This document shows, piece by piece, positions 1 to 9,313 of a stretch of DNA of 64,000 bases (its first letter is position 1; each line of letters opens with the position of its first letter). The notes below the pieces were generated by a model that was given only the letters and a program-made list of their open reading frames with translations, did not search any database and had not been told where the DNA came from. Origin of the DNA: a virus; the IMG/VR virus record IMGVR_UViG_3300023174_000129, positions 1 to 64,000 of that record; one strand, written 5' to 3'. The position numbers and the translations under genes were made by a program.

Positions 1-1785
1 ACCGAAGTATATGCACAAATTGCTGGACAAAATGGTGCTACACCAGATGTTTTATTTAGAACAATGACTAATGATAATTATGTGCCAAATTCATCTTTTC
101 CTGTTTTACCATCACAATATCAACCAGAAATAGTTGGTGCTGAAATATATTCAAGTCCAATTGTAGTTAATCCACAAGATTATCCAGGTGGTTACTATGG
201 ACAATTTGATACTTCAGATTTTACATATACTACTTCAAATGGAGATTCGTTAAGAAGAAGCGGTGATTATTATGGTATTAGTGGCAATACAACTGCACCA
301 GTAGTTGATTCAAATAATCTTGACGGTATAACAATCGATTTTAATCCATCTCACTATGCCAAAATGAATATTTATGGTAGAGAAGTAACAAATTTTGAAC
401 AATTTAATGCTTTAATGGTAAATAATTTACCACCTTCAGATTTTAATTTTAATGCAATTCTTTGGTATTATACTTATGAAGATGTTAATGGCAATGCGGT
501 GCAAGATTTATATGGTATTTCATTTTTAAATAATCCAAATAATAGCGATGTTAATACTGGTTCATTATTTCCAATTGCTGAAAAATTAGTAGCAACAGAT
601 ACACAAGATGGAACCGCTTATGATTTTTCATTAGATTTAAATTTTAATATAGTAAATGAAAATCCACAAGATGCTTATAATCCAAATGCAGTTAATTCTT
701 TATATTCTTTTAATTTATTTAATCAAGCTATGCAAAATCTAGTTAGTTTAAATGATTCTTTCAAAAATATAATTTACGAAAATGCACAAATAAAAACTGC
801 TTTAAGTAATTTAACACAACAAATTTATACTCAACCTCAATTAAATACTATTCAACAACAAATTGCTAATCTTAATACTTTATTAAATTTATATAAATCA
901 AACCAAATTATAAGTTCTGATACTATTGAAGTATCAACATCACAAGTTGGTGGATTACCAATTATACAATTAAATTCAATTGATAGTAAATATAATGACG
1001 TTGAAACAATTTTAACATCAAATTTATATAATTCAGCAGGTATAATTCCTTATAATTATACTATACCAACTAATAAAGATTTTTTAATTTATATTTCAAA
1101 TAATGATCAAACATATTTTACTTTACCTAATAATGATGTGTTAAATGTAATAATAAATAGAGATTTAGATCCAAATCAAACTATGGATATAATTGTAAAT
1201 GCTGAAACCGTTGCTTCTGAAAATAAAAAATTAAATATTTTTATAAATTATTCTAATGTAAATAATGCACCAGTTTTAACTCCAATTGCTTCTAATTTAG
1301 ATCTTCCTGTTTATTATAACAAATCTAATCAATCAACAAATTCGTCTTATAATTGGGATGCATTTAAATTTAACATAGATACAACTATGCCAATAAGATT
1401 AAATACAGGTTCAGTATTAGAAATACCTATTGATTCAAACTATAATTTAGTATATAATTCATTTAAATCAGGCGATACTTTAATGTTAAACAATTTTACT
1501 ATTGGAACAACAAGCACTATTGATTTTTCTGGACAATATAAAGTATCAAGTGTTGGTTCAACTAATTCTTATATTTATTTAGACGTAAGCACAAATACAA
1601 CATTAGTTAGTTATGGAGCTTCTTCATCTTTACCACTTATTTTTAATAATAATTCTGGTTATTTATTAAATAATTTGCCATATTTTAGTTTAAATAAAGG
1701 ATATAAAATAAGTGTTACAAGAGTAGATGCAACAGATACTTCTGATTTTATAGATAGGTATTTAATTTCAACGGAAATATATTAA
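1..1785 (+). CDS. Virion (baseplate or tail) protein, 5' end outside window
   Basis: The frame is open from base 1, so the gene begins upstream; the ATG at 64 is internal. At least 594 residues are present. They are rich in Asn, Ser, Thr and Tyr, have few charged residues and no Cys-rich or enzymatic motif. A Gln/Asn-rich stretch near residues 240-300 (counted from the internal Met) could form a short coiled coil. This composition, and two similar genes downstream on the same strand, suggest a phage structural protein such as a baseplate or fibre component. No specific family is recognised. The next gene follows after a TTTTTAATATATAA box, so it may have its own promoter. Confidence 0.6.
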   Translation, partial: TEVYAQIAGQNGATPDVLFRTMTNDNYVPNSSFPVLPSQYQPEIVGAEIYSSPIVVNPQDYPGGYYGQFDTSDFTYTTSNGDSLRRSGDYYGISGNTTAPVVDSNNLDGITIDFNPSHYAKMNIYGREVTNFEQFNALMVNNLPPSDFNFNAILWYYTYEDVNGNAVQDLYGISFLNNPNNSDVNTGSLFPIAEKLVATDTQDGTAYDFSLDLNFNIVNENPQDAYNPNAVNSLYSFNLFNQAMQNLVSLNDSFKNIIYENAQIKTALSNLTQQIYTQPQLNTIQQQIANLNTLLNLYKSNQIISSDTIEVSTSQVGGLPIIQLNSIDSKYNDVETILTSNLYNSAGIIPYNYTIPTNKDFLIYISNNDQTYFTLPNNDVLNVIINRDLDPNQTMDIIVNAETVASENKKLNIFINYSNVNNAPVLTPIASNLDLPVYYNKSNQSTNSSYNWDAFKFNIDTTMPIRLNTGSVLEIPIDSNYNLVYNSFKSGDTLMLNNFTIGTTSTIDFSGQYKVSSVGSTNSYIYLDVSTNTTLVSYGASSSLPLIFNNNSGYLLNNLPYFSLNKGYKISVTRVDATDTSDFIDRYLISTEIY

Positions 1786-1824
1786 TATGTTTGAGATTTT
1801 TAATATATAAAAATAAAACATATT

Positions 1825-3009
1825 ATGAGTTGTCAAATAGGAGTAAATTCTTTTTTTGGTGCTAATAACTATATTAAATTTCTAAATGGTGATTTAGCTG
1901 CAATTGAAGGCCCTAATACATTAGAAAGATTAATAGCTAGCGATATAAGAATACCATATGCACAAGTTTTAAAAGGAAGAATTCAATTAAAAGCTGGTCA
2001 AACTAATTATTTAATGAATCATCTTGGATTAGGTGATAATGCAACTTTTTTATGTATTATTGCTCGTTATGATTCAAAATCTGTTAACGAAGAAGATAAT
2101 TATTTAGAATGGTATTATTATGATGATCCAGGAACAATTCACTATATGGATCAAATAATGATTTTAACCGGAAACTCAACACATAGAATACCTCAATTAT
2201 ATTTTACAAATCCTAATGCAAACTATAATGTTCAATTAGATGTTATGGTAGCTGTAATTGATGACACATATACATTCTTTACCGATAGAACTAATCAAAG
2301 TGGCTTATCATTTTATGATTTGGAATGTAACGCAACAGTTAATTGTATTAATACATTTGTTACAAATGAATCAATGGTTATATATGATACAAATACGCCT
2401 AGAAAAGCTTTAGTTTATATTACAAATGTTGATATTACATCTATAAATATAAGTAGTGATTTATTAATTATAGATTCACAAACTATGGGTAAAATATTTT
2501 TACAATTTATATCGGTTGCTGATGCAAAACAAGCTTATTCACTTATAAATTATATACTACAAAATACAGATGTTGTTGTCAATAGTGTTAATATGGATAC
2601 AACACCACCAGTTGCTTATTTTTATAGTCATGTTAATAATAATTCTTCAAAGGCTTATATTACACAAGGTGGATTAACAGCTGGTGTGCCATATAATACA
2701 GGCACAAGTAGTTCAAGTGGTTTAACTTTCTCTACAAACTTCTCATTATCTGAATTTGGTAATTTAGTTTATGGATCTTATACATTAACTAAATCAGATT
2801 TATATGATATTTTAATAAGTGGTGTAGCAGATAATCGTGATGGTTCAATGACTTTAGATGATGCTGATTTAGTATTAGAAGATTATAATTGTAATGTATT
2901 ATCTTCAATTGAAACAACTGGAACTTATAGTTTATATTTCAATGTGAGTGATTTTGCAGGAAATTCTATAAACGCAAACACTTATATTTTATTAAGTGTA
3001 ACAACATAA
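1825..3009 (+). CDS. Putative virion structural protein
   Basis: A 394-residue protein with no signal peptide or enzyme motif. It is beta-rich in appearance, with many Asn, Thr, Ser and Tyr. The last 120 residues read like an Ig- or cadherin-like beta domain: a DATPP-like segment (DTTPPVAYFY), Asp-rich loops, and an ending that describes beta strands (TYSLYFNVSDFAGNSINA). Such C-terminal domains are common in phage fibres and baseplate decorations. An AT-rich box TTTTTAATATATAA lies 14 nt before the ATG. It is followed at 15 nt by another small virion-like gene. The function is inferred from composition and position only. Confidence 0.55.
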   Translation: MSCQIGVNSFFGANNYIKFLNGDLAAIEGPNTLERLIASDIRIPYAQVLKGRIQLKAGQTNYLMNHLGLGDNATFLCIIARYDSKSVNEEDNYLEWYYYDDPGTIHYMDQIMILTGNSTHRIPQLYFTNPNANYNVQLDVMVAVIDDTYTFFTDRTNQSGLSFYDLECNATVNCINTFVTNESMVIYDTNTPRKALVYITNVDITSINISSDLLIIDSQTMGKIFLQFISVADAKQAYSLINYILQNTDVVVNSVNMDTTPPVAYFYSHVNNNSSKAYITQGGLTAGVPYNTGTSSSSGLTFSTNFSLSEFGNLVYGSYTLTKSDLYDILISGVADNRDGSMTLDDADLVLEDYNCNVLSSIETTGTYSLYFNVSDFAGNSINANTYILLSVTT

Positions 3010-3024
3010 AAAATAGTAAAATAA

Positions 3025-3654
3025 ATGGCTAATTTTAATTATTTAGATTTTTTCAAAACTCCAGGTGATAATGATGCAAAATTATTTATTAAAGATATAA
3101 ATAATAATGTAGTATGGACTCTTTCGCCTTTTAAAATACAATCATCAATCATTCAAAACAATAATATAAGAATCAATTTTAAAAATGGTGATTTTGTTTT
3201 AATAGATTTTAATAATGTTTACGAATCTAAATATGCTTTAACTACTTTACAAACCGCTATACAAACTTTAATAAATAAAGAACCAATTGATATAGATAAA
3301 GATGTAAAAACATATATTGATAATAAATTTCCATATAAATTATATACAGCTTTATTAACTCAATCTGGAACTGCATCTCCGACAGCATCCGTTTTATATA
3401 ATACATTAGGAAACATGACTTTTAGTTATTATAGCACTGGGAGATTTAAATGCGTAAGCGATTCGTTATTTAAAACAGGTAAAACATTTATAATATTGGG
3501 TAACGCAACTAATACAACATACACAAATAATAATGATAATTTTGCGGGTGTTATAGAAATAACAGATCAAAGTAATTTTTATATAAGAGATATTAGAACT
3601 TTTGCAAATGGTAAAATGTATAACACTCCAATAGAAATAAGAGTTTATAATTAA
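3025..3654 (+). CDS. Putative virion-associated protein
   Basis: A 209-residue protein starting MANFNYLDFFKTPGDND. The first 90 residues look like a small beta domain, followed by a short helix (residues 75-100) and a second beta-rich domain. The region from about residue 125 to the C-terminus (FSYYSTGRFKCVSDSLF onward) resembles the small beta domains seen at the ends of phage tail or fibre proteins. There is no catalytic motif. It is the third gene of a same-strand run and stops 3 nt before the next start, so it is probably co-transcribed. No family is recognised. Confidence 0.5.
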   Translation: MANFNYLDFFKTPGDNDAKLFIKDINNNVVWTLSPFKIQSSIIQNNNIRINFKNGDFVLIDFNNVYESKYALTTLQTAIQTLINKEPIDIDKDVKTYIDNKFPYKLYTALLTQSGTASPTASVLYNTLGNMTFSYYSTGRFKCVSDSLFKTGKTFIILGNATNTTYTNNNDNFAGVIEITDQSNFYIRDIRTFANGKMYNTPIEIRVYN

Positions 3655-3657
3655 TTT

Positions 3658-4617
3658 ATGAAAACATATTTAGAATTTATAAGAGAAAATATAGAAAATA
3701 TAGAAAATAAACATCATTCACTTGGTGAATGGGTTGAAGATTTAGCAATTCGTAATAAAGAAATTTTAGAATTAATAAAACCTTATTTAGAAGAAACAAA
3801 TCCTACTGTTAGAATTTCTAACACAATTAATGTTTTGGATAAACCTGCTAAATCTTCTATTTATAAAATTGTTACAGATTATTTAAATAAAACTGGAAGA
3901 GAAACTAGTATCAGAACTTTTGTTGATTTAACCAAAGAATCAAAATTATTTGAATCAGAAGCATCTGAATTAAAAGCTGGTAAAAATACATTTTCTACAT
4001 TTTTAAAAGTAATTACTTCACTTGGATTAAAAGATACACCTGCTAATTGGACTAATATACCAGACGATTTTATTTTATATTTTGAATATGCAGTTAATTA
4101 TCAAGATATATCTGGACGAATGATGCGATTTCCTTCACTAAGTAAATTTGTTAATAAAATTCCGCAAGACCCAAAATTATTTTTTGGAATTAAAACAGAT
4201 TTAACTTTTCATTTTGGTTTCAAAGATGGTAAAATTATATCAATAGGCTCATTTAAAGTAAATAAAGCAGCACTTAATTCATTACAATTATTAGATTCAC
4301 CTTCAGCGGCTCATTTAAAAAGAGAATTAGCATATTTATCAGTAGATAAAATTAAATATATGGTATATATTTATAATCATATGAAATCTTTTAATCCAGG
4401 AAATACCGATAATAAAAGTTACAAAATAATTGATGGCTTAATGGAATTTGGGTATCAAGGATTAGGATCCTGGACAGAAGGGCAAATGACTAATTTTGAT
4501 GAAATTAAATTAAAATTTAGAGAATTTTTACAAAAATTAAAAGGACATGAAAATCTTAAAATGGCAGTAAGAATAGAAAATAATTTTTGGATTTATTGCA
4601 CTATAATGATAAAATAA
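3658..4617 (+). CDS. Capsid-targeted internal protein candidate (T4 CTS-like N-terminus)
   Basis: A 319-residue protein of unknown fold. Its N-terminus MKTYLEFIREN is almost identical to the T4 capsid-targeting sequence MKTYQEFIAE, which directs internal proteins into the prohead and is cut after the Glu by the gp21 protease. Here the expected cut would follow I-R-E. Beyond that the protein is charged and mostly helical to residue 130, then mixed alpha/beta (FFGIKTDLTFHFGFKDGK). No enzyme motif is visible. It closes the structural gene run and ends in a strong hairpin terminator that overlaps its stop codon. Packaging in the head is an inference from the N-terminus. Confidence 0.55.
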   Translation: MKTYLEFIRENIENIENKHHSLGEWVEDLAIRNKEILELIKPYLEETNPTVRISNTINVLDKPAKSSIYKIVTDYLNKTGRETSIRTFVDLTKESKLFESEASELKAGKNTFSTFLKVITSLGLKDTPANWTNIPDDFILYFEYAVNYQDISGRMMRFPSLSKFVNKIPQDPKLFFGIKTDLTFHFGFKDGKIISIGSFKVNKAALNSLQLLDSPSAAHLKRELAYLSVDKIKYMVYIYNHMKSFNPGNTDNKSYKIIDGLMEFGYQGLGSWTEGQMTNFDEIKLKFREFLQKLKGHENLKMAVRIENNFWIYCTIMIK

Positions 4618-4641
4618 AAAAGAGCCTAATGGCTCTTTTTT
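4616..4641. terminator. Bidirectional Rho-independent terminator
   Basis: Stem AAAAAAGAGCC and GGCTCTTTTTT with a TAAT loop, flanked by A and T runs on both sides. It lies between convergent genes and can serve both. Confidence 0.85.
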
Positions 4642-5005
4642 ATTTATTTAACATTTTTTCAATCAATTCTTTAGATTCGGATAAAATTTCTATTGGCAGT
4701 AAAGATATTTTTTCAGCATCTTCATGTTTTAAATTAAATGGTTTATCTAACTTAATTTTTTGCCCATTTTCAGCCTTAAATACTAAATAATAATCATTAT
4801 CAGTAAATTTTATATCATCTAAAATAATCTCATATTCAGATTCTTTATCTTTAAATTTTAAAGCGGTTCCCTTGGGAAATTCTTCAAAAAATTTAATTTT
4901 AAAATCAGCATTAGAAGCATTCCTTTTTTGTGCTTCTTTTTTTGATTGAACTTGACCAAATTTAGTGCTCCAATCAACCTGTTCATATGCCATTAAATAC
5001 TTCAT
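4640..5005 (-). CDS. Small protein with CTS-like N-terminus, unknown function
   Basis: A 121-residue protein starting MKYLMAYEQVDW, matching the MKY(L/I)xx(F/Y)E signature shared by many genes here. The middle is Lys-rich (QSKKEAQKRN). Residues 45-100 look like a small beta barrel or SH3-like domain (GTALKFKDKESEYEIILDD, then YYLVFKAENGQKIKLDKPF). A short helix ends the protein. The start is preceded by TTTTAATATATACTTTT, the AT-rich box common to this gene class. It faces the previous gene across a shared terminator. It could be a small DNA- or nucleoid-binding internal head protein, but no family is recognised. Confidence 0.55.
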   Translation of the reverse strand: MKYLMAYEQVDWSTKFGQVQSKKEAQKRNASNADFKIKFFEEFPKGTALKFKDKESEYEIILDDIKFTDNDYYLVFKAENGQKIKLDKPFNLKHEDAEKISLLPIEILSESKELIEKMLNK

Positions 5006-5076
5006 AAAAGTATATATTAAAATTATATAAACAAAAATAAAATGTTTTTTAATTTTTTATTCTTAAAAAATTTTCT

Positions 5077-5084
5077 TAAATTTG
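5077..5084 (+). promoter_or_regulatory. Host-type -7 box before clpP
   Basis: TAAATTTG fits the Bacteroidota -7 consensus TAnnTTTG and lies 25 nt before the clpP ATG. A clear -33 TTG at the usual distance is missing, so the promoter call is tentative. Confidence 0.4.
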
Positions 5085-5109
5085 TAAAAGTTTAAAACAA
5101 TCATAAAAT

Positions 5110-5796
5110 ATGAATGAATTTGAAAAATATGCCGTAAAACATCTCGGTATCAACTCGCTTACACTACATGATTATCAAAATCACACTAATGATATTATGG
5201 GTAGTGTTTATGGTATGACACCATACATCATTGAAGAAAGAAAAATGAATGTGGCTTCAATGGATGTCTTTTCCCGTCTTATGATGGATAGAATTATTTT
5301 CCTCGGAACAGGTATTAATGATCAAGTAGCAAATATTGTTACAGGACAACTTCTTTTCCTACAATCAGCAGACGAAAAAAGAGATATTCAAATATATCTT
5401 AATTCACCAGGTGGTTCAGTTTATGCTGGTCTTGGCATATATGATACAATGCAATTAGTTACACCAGATGTTGCTACAATTTGCACTGGCATGGCTGCTT
5501 CAATGGGTGCTGTTCTAATGTGTGCAGGCGCTCCTGGTAAAAGATCTGCCTTAAAACACTCAAGGGTGATGATTCACCAACCACTTGGAGGTGCACACGG
5601 ACAAGCTTCTGATATGGAAATTACGGTTAAAGAAATTAAGAAATTAAAAACCGAATTATACAATATAATTGCTTCGCATTCAGGACAATCTTTCGAAAAG
5701 GTTGAAAAAGATTCTGATAGAGATTATTGGATGACAGCTGAAGAAGCCAAAGAATACGGTATGGTTGATGAAGTTTTAATTAAAACTAAAAAATAA
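5110..5796 (+). CDS. clpP: ATP-dependent Clp protease proteolytic subunit
   Basis: A 228-residue ClpP (peptidase S14), close to the usual bacterial length. The catalytic Ser131 sits in GMAASMGA, His156 in RVMIHQPLGG, and Asp205 lies 49 residues further, the standard spacing. The oligomer-forming NSPGGSV motif is at residues 98-104. The enzyme forms a tetradecameric chamber fed by ClpX or ClpA, which must come from the host as none is in this window. Its base composition is less A+T-rich than its neighbours, which fits acquisition from a host. It stands alone between terminators with a host-like -7 box. A tmRNA gene at 48.7 kb makes tagged-protein degradation a plausible role; prohead or regulator processing is an alternative. 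Confidence 0.95.
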   Translation: MNEFEKYAVKHLGINSLTLHDYQNHTNDIMGSVYGMTPYIIEERKMNVASMDVFSRLMMDRIIFLGTGINDQVANIVTGQLLFLQSADEKRDIQIYLNSPGGSVYAGLGIYDTMQLVTPDVATICTGMAASMGAVLMCAGAPGKRSALKHSRVMIHQPLGGAHGQASDMEITVKEIKKLKTELYNIIASHSGQSFEKVEKDSDRDYWMTAEEAKEYGMVDEVLIKTKK

Positions 5797-5812
5797 CAAA
5801 CCTCTTTTTACA

Positions 5813-5842
5813 AAAAAGTCGCTCATTTGAGCGACTTTTTTA
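5813..5842. terminator. Bidirectional terminator after clpP
   Basis: A stem of AAAAAGTCGCTCA and TGAGCGACTTTTT around a TT loop, with A and T tracts. It serves clpP on the plus strand and the convergent ferritin-like gene. Confidence 0.88.
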
Positions 5843-6316
5843 TTTTAAGTTCTTAAGTTTATAAAGAGTGCGATAGGTCAAACCAACCATTTCATCAATT
5901 ATATTTTGCAAATGAGAATCTTCTTGTAAAAATGCTTTATACCTTGTTTGTTTAATAAATTCGGCTAATTCTGTAAAATATTGAATTTTATCAAGTGTTT
6001 TTGTTCCGTCTGTATTAATAACATCATAATGTTCAATAATACTATATTGTCCTTGATATGTCTCGATTAACTCATCAATGAAATCAAGAATACCATTATA
6101 ATACTCATCTAATGCTTTATGTCCAGCATAAGAACCTTCACCTGTTATTTGAAGATGATAAACATGTGCCATCTCTCTAGATTCAAATAATTTAGATACA
6201 AATTTTGCAGGTTCTGATTGTGTTATTTGTGGTTGTTGAGGTAGATTTGCAGGAATAATTGCTTCTACATCTTCTTTTATAAGTCTTTCAATTTTAAAAG
6301 TAGTAAATTTTTTCAT
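5840..6316 (-). CDS. Dps/ferritin-like protein (DUF5856-like)
   Basis: A 158-residue helical protein. Residues 48-90 match the Dps ferroxidase pattern: HVYHLQITGEGSYAGHKALD then a DxxDELIE helix, placing His51, His54, His66, Asp70, Asp81 and Glu85 as likely metal ligands. Cellular Dps proteins sequester iron and protect DNA. Phage versions of this type occur in large phages, with unknown role. The N-terminus MKKFTTFKIERLIKED is a looser form of the capsid-targeting signature, so it may be packaged with the genome. It starts 3 nt after the upstream minus-strand gene, so the two are probably co-transcribed. Confidence 0.6.
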   Translation of the reverse strand: MKKFTTFKIERLIKEDVEAIIPANLPQQPQITQSEPAKFVSKLFESREMAHVYHLQITGEGSYAGHKALDEYYNGILDFIDELIETYQGQYSIIEHYDVINTDGTKTLDKIQYFTELAEFIKQTRYKAFLQEDSHLQNIIDEMVGLTYRTLYKLKNLK

Positions 6317-6319
6317 AGG

Positions 6320-6511
6320 TTATTTGTTTTTTAAATATTTTTTAATAAGCTCACCTTCAAATCCTTTAACTCTAGCTTGATGATAAAATTCATACAAATC
6401 ATATTCATCACTTTTTTTATCATTATTAAATTCAATCCAAAAATTTTCTAATTCTTGCAAAGGTGTTAATTTATTTTCTTCTTTTTCTACAATAAAAGTA
6501 AACTTATTCAT
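6320..6511 (-). CDS. Small protein, unknown function
   Basis: A 63-residue charged, helical protein starting MNKFTFIVEKEENK, a weak version of the signature seen in its neighbours. A TTAATATATAGAAAT box directly precedes the ATG. It lies 3 nt before the ferritin-like gene and 18 nt after the ART gene, so it is part of a minus-strand run. No family is recognised. Confidence 0.45.
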   Translation of the reverse strand: MNKFTFIVEKEENKLTPLQELENFWIEFNNDKKSDEYDLYEFYHQARVKGFEGELIKKYLKNK

Positions 6512-6529
6512 ATTTCTATATATTAATTT

Positions 6530-6934
6530 TTAATCGGCAATTCTAATTTGATTTGTATTAAAAACAAATCCATCATAATTATATTCATCATCTCTTAAAA
6601 TAACGCCATCATAGCCCATATTTTCAAGTTGCCCTAGTGTGTATTTTTCGTATTCATGCCATCCTGCAGGATTTTTCATTGAAATATATAATTTTTTTAT
6701 ATACTTATTACCAGCAGCTCCAACTTCACCTCGCTCAACAGCTTCTTTATTTGTTGAAAACCAAATAATACCACCCATTGAACTATATTTGGAACTAAAT
6801 CTACTAAACTTTTTATCTGTTCCATGATAAACAATTCTTGGTGTTCCGTCTAAATTAACAACTTTACTATCACCAAACCATTTTTTAAATTTTAAAGTTT
6901 GTGTTTTATTTTCAAATGTTTTTAACCATTGCAT
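6530..6934 (-). CDS. ADP-ribosyltransferase of the polyvalent-protein type (ART-PolyVal)
   Basis: A 134-residue protein. Residues 16-60 carry the pattern FKKWFGDS, then DGTPRIVYHGT (His37-Gly38), then GGIIWFSTNKEAVE at 54-66, and the C-terminus has YDGVILRDD and FVFNTNQIR. This is the ART-PolyVal layout, a family that moves ADP-ribose from NAD to targets. The N-terminus MQWLKTFENK fits the capsid-targeting signature, with a predicted cut after F-E. T4 Alt is a precedent: a head-packaged ART injected with the DNA. The protein is short, essentially one catalytic domain plus the signal. The target is unknown. Confidence 0.72.
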   Translation of the reverse strand: MQWLKTFENKTQTLKFKKWFGDSKVVNLDGTPRIVYHGTDKKFSRFSSKYSSMGGIIWFSTNKEAVERGEVGAAGNKYIKKLYISMKNPAGWHEYEKYTLGQLENMGYDGVILRDDEYNYDGFVFNTNQIRIAD

Positions 6935-6935
6935 A

Positions 6936-7244
6936 TTACCCTAAATATTTTTCTCCTTCGTTAGTATAATCTTCTAATTTACCAGAAATTAATGACAATA
7001 ATTTTTTTGACTCATCAATTTTATCTAAAAATGTTTTTAAATTAACATAAGCATCATCTATTTGATTATTAGTTGCTTTTTTAGAAGTAAATGGTTCTAT
7101 TTCTTTATATAATTTATTATATTTTTCCAACATTTCATCAATTTGAGTTGAAGATAAAACAATTTGTTTAGTAATTTCCTCAATTTTATCAGATGATAAA
7201 ATTTTTGGTTCATCTGCTTCATTAAATTTTAATAAATACTTCAT
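6936..7244 (-). CDS. Small helical protein with CTS-like N-terminus
   Basis: I chose the ATG at 7244, giving 102 residues and the N-terminus MKYLLKFNEADEP. An earlier in-frame ATG at 7265 would put seven extra residues before this signature. The rest is a long charged helix (residues 20-95) that could form a coiled coil. The gene stops 1 nt before the ART gene, so the two may be cotranslated and packaged together. An AATATATACTTT box precedes the start. No family is recognised. Confidence 0.55.
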   Translation of the reverse strand: MKYLLKFNEADEPKILSSDKIEEITKQIVLSSTQIDEMLEKYNKLYKEIEPFTSKKATNNQIDDAYVNLKTFLDKIDESKKLLSLISGKLEDYTNEGEKYLG

Positions 7245-7282
7245 AAAGTATATATTATATTCCAAATTTAATATATAAATAT

Positions 7283-7981
7283 ATGAAATTCATAAAACCA
7301 TATAATCATAATTTAATTCGTGAATTTAGTGAATTTAATTTACAAAGATTTAATAGTGACAATACCGATGTATCAATCGGTTTAGCACCTGATAATTCTT
7401 TAAGCGTTAATGCTTTTGATAGACAACAAGACAATATCCGTAGCGGCGTTTCAAGATTAAATACCATCATGCGTTCTTTATCAAATTCAGCTGCCTATCG
7501 TTCATTAAAAGGTTCGTTATCATTAGATGATCAATATCCAAAAGCATTAAATATATTAAGAATTAATCCTGCTAATGCTGATTATGATGTATATCTAACT
7601 TTTAAGATAAATGATAAAGAATATAATGGTGTAATATATAAAATACTAAGTCAAAAACCTCAATTTAATTCACCTGATGTATTTAAAGACAATAGTTTAA
7701 CTCAATCTCCTGAATGGCAAATAAGATTAAAAGGTTTACTCATTAATAGTTTTAAGAAATTCTTAAATATAGAACCTGGGTTATATAAAGCATTGAAAGA
7801 TAAAATTTATGCTTTTAACACTAAAACTGGAAAAGAATTAGAAATAAGAAAAGATGATCAAATTGAAGTTTTAGAAACTATACCTAATGAAAATAGAATT
7901 ATTATAAGATATAATACAGATATTTATAATCTTCGCAACGATTCTTTTGTTTATTTTAATTATTGGTTTAATAATTTATAA
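7283..7981 (+). CDS. Unknown protein with weak CTS-like N-terminus
   Basis: A 232-residue protein starting MKFIKPYNHNLIREFSEF. A TTTAATATATAA box ends 6 nt before the ATG. Residues 25-85 are polar, with SVNAFDRQQDNIRSG. Residues 95-160 look like an alpha/beta domain (YDVYLTFKINDKEYNGVIYK). The last 60 look like a small beta barrel (YAFNTKTGKELEIRKDDQIEVLE is split here as KTGKELEIR and DDQIEVLE). Its last bases overlap the convergent fibre gene by 6 nt. No family is recognised; an internal or accessory virion protein is possible. Confidence 0.5.
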   Translation: MKFIKPYNHNLIREFSEFNLQRFNSDNTDVSIGLAPDNSLSVNAFDRQQDNIRSGVSRLNTIMRSLSNSAAYRSLKGSLSLDDQYPKALNILRINPANADYDVYLTFKINDKEYNGVIYKILSQKPQFNSPDVFKDNSLTQSPEWQIRLKGLLINSFKKFLNIEPGLYKALKDKIYAFNTKTGKELEIRKDDQIEVLETIPNENRIIIRYNTDIYNLRNDSFVYFNYWFNNL

Positions 7982-9295
7982 TTTAGTATAGAATCCTTCT
8001 ATATAAATATCAAATGTATATGGATTACCAGTGACATTTGAACCTGTTGCTATCAATAAAACAACTTCTTGATTCTGTGAAAGCGGTCTATATATATAAG
8101 AACTTGATAATGTTGTAAAATCAAATATATTAGCGTTAAATTGTTTTGAAAAATTCACACCCGATATAAAACTATTATATGAGCTACTTGTTATAGAAGA
8201 ATAAGTTAAACCTATATTTATATACGGACTGCTCCATGTGCTTGCCCAAGCTGGTGTAGTATTACTTTGTATTATGCTAGTTATGATAAAATCGCCATAA
8301 CTAGAGCTTGGACCTTCTACTCTGAAAAGTGAATAAGTTGTACCAGCAGTTATTCCAAATAAATTGGTCTTTTGATACATAGTATATTTTTTCATAGCAA
8401 ATATACCACCACCATCTGGTATAGAATATGTATAATTTGCTGAAAGAGTTGCGGAAACAATTGAAGCAGCATAAGAACTTCTTTGATCCGCTAATTTTAA
8501 AATACCATTGGCATCTAAACCAGCTGTAAATGTCACACCTTTATATAAAGAAATCGAATTAGAACTTATAATATTAGAATAAGATACACCAGAAATAACA
8601 TTATAAATTATAATAGGATTTGAAGATGTATTACCATTTGTGACAATATTTCCAAATGATACATCTGTTGTTAAAGCTAATGTTCCAATTTTATTTGGTA
8701 AATAATAAGTTCTATCAGAAGTTAAATAACTAGGTGATATAGTTGCTGAATAGGTTGGGCTATAAATTACAATACCATTTCCACTAGAAGCACAACCAGA
8801 TAAAATACTAAATTTTCTACTACCATTTACACCAAATCCTATATCATTATAACCAGAATAATTAAACGACATATAGGAATAATTAGAATCATAATTATTA
8901 GAAAATTTTTGTATTAACTCGACACCCGACCAATTATCATTTGCTGTATGTCTATTAAAATAAGTAGAAAAATTAACTATTTTTGAGGCCGAAGCTGTTA
9001 AAACAAAATAATATGACTGACTACCAACAAAATTGCCAATACTACCTGTATCAATATAAGTATTCCCAACTAAACTACCGCTACCACCATAAATACCTTT
9101 TTTAAGACTTAAATCAGACCAACTATTTCCGCTTAAATTATACGTCCACATTGTGCGAGTATCGGTTGTGAAAACTTGCATACCATCATATTTATATAAT
9201 ATAGCATCACGAGCCGCACTACTAGTAACAACCATTCTAGAATCAATTGGAGAGTTTGTGTTTATTACAAAATTACTTATTAAAGATGTAGGCAT
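7976..9295 (-). CDS. Tail-fibre-like structural protein
   Basis: A 439-residue Ser-, Thr-, Tyr- and Gly-rich protein. Residues 30-60 have a typical fibre attachment pattern (DAILYKYDGMQVFTTDT then MWTYN), similar to phage proteins that describe head-fibre or tail-fibre tips. The middle has repeated short segments built on Y-S-A-T and L-P-N-K-x-G-T-L-A, as seen in trimeric fibre shafts. The C-terminal 130 residues form a separate beta-rich domain (TTYSLFRVEGPSSSYGDFIITS split as SLFRVEG and YGDFIITS). It follows another fibre-like gene by 18 nt on the same strand. Receptor binding is possible but unproven. Confidence 0.6.
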   Translation of the reverse strand: MPTSLISNFVINTNSPIDSRMVVTSSAARDAILYKYDGMQVFTTDTRTMWTYNLSGNSWSDLSLKKGIYGGSGSLVGNTYIDTGSIGNFVGSQSYYFVLTASASKIVNFSTYFNRHTANDNWSGVELIQKFSNNYDSNYSYMSFNYSGYNDIGFGVNGSRKFSILSGCASSGNGIVIYSPTYSATISPSYLTSDRTYYLPNKIGTLALTTDVSFGNIVTNGNTSSNPIIIYNVISGVSYSNIISSNSISLYKGVTFTAGLDANGILKLADQRSSYAASIVSATLSANYTYSIPDGGGIFAMKKYTMYQKTNLFGITAGTTYSLFRVEGPSSSYGDFIITSIIQSNTTPAWASTWSSPYINIGLTYSSITSSSYNSFISGVNFSKQFNANIFDFTTLSSSYIYRPLSQNQEVVLLIATGSNVTGNPYTFDIYIEGFYTKL

Positions 9296-9313
9296 TTTTA
9301 TTATATTTTATTT

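Noticed and set aside
4587-4790. Plus-strand frame across the terminator at 4616
   Set aside because: It runs through a terminator and is antisense to a gene with a clear signature.
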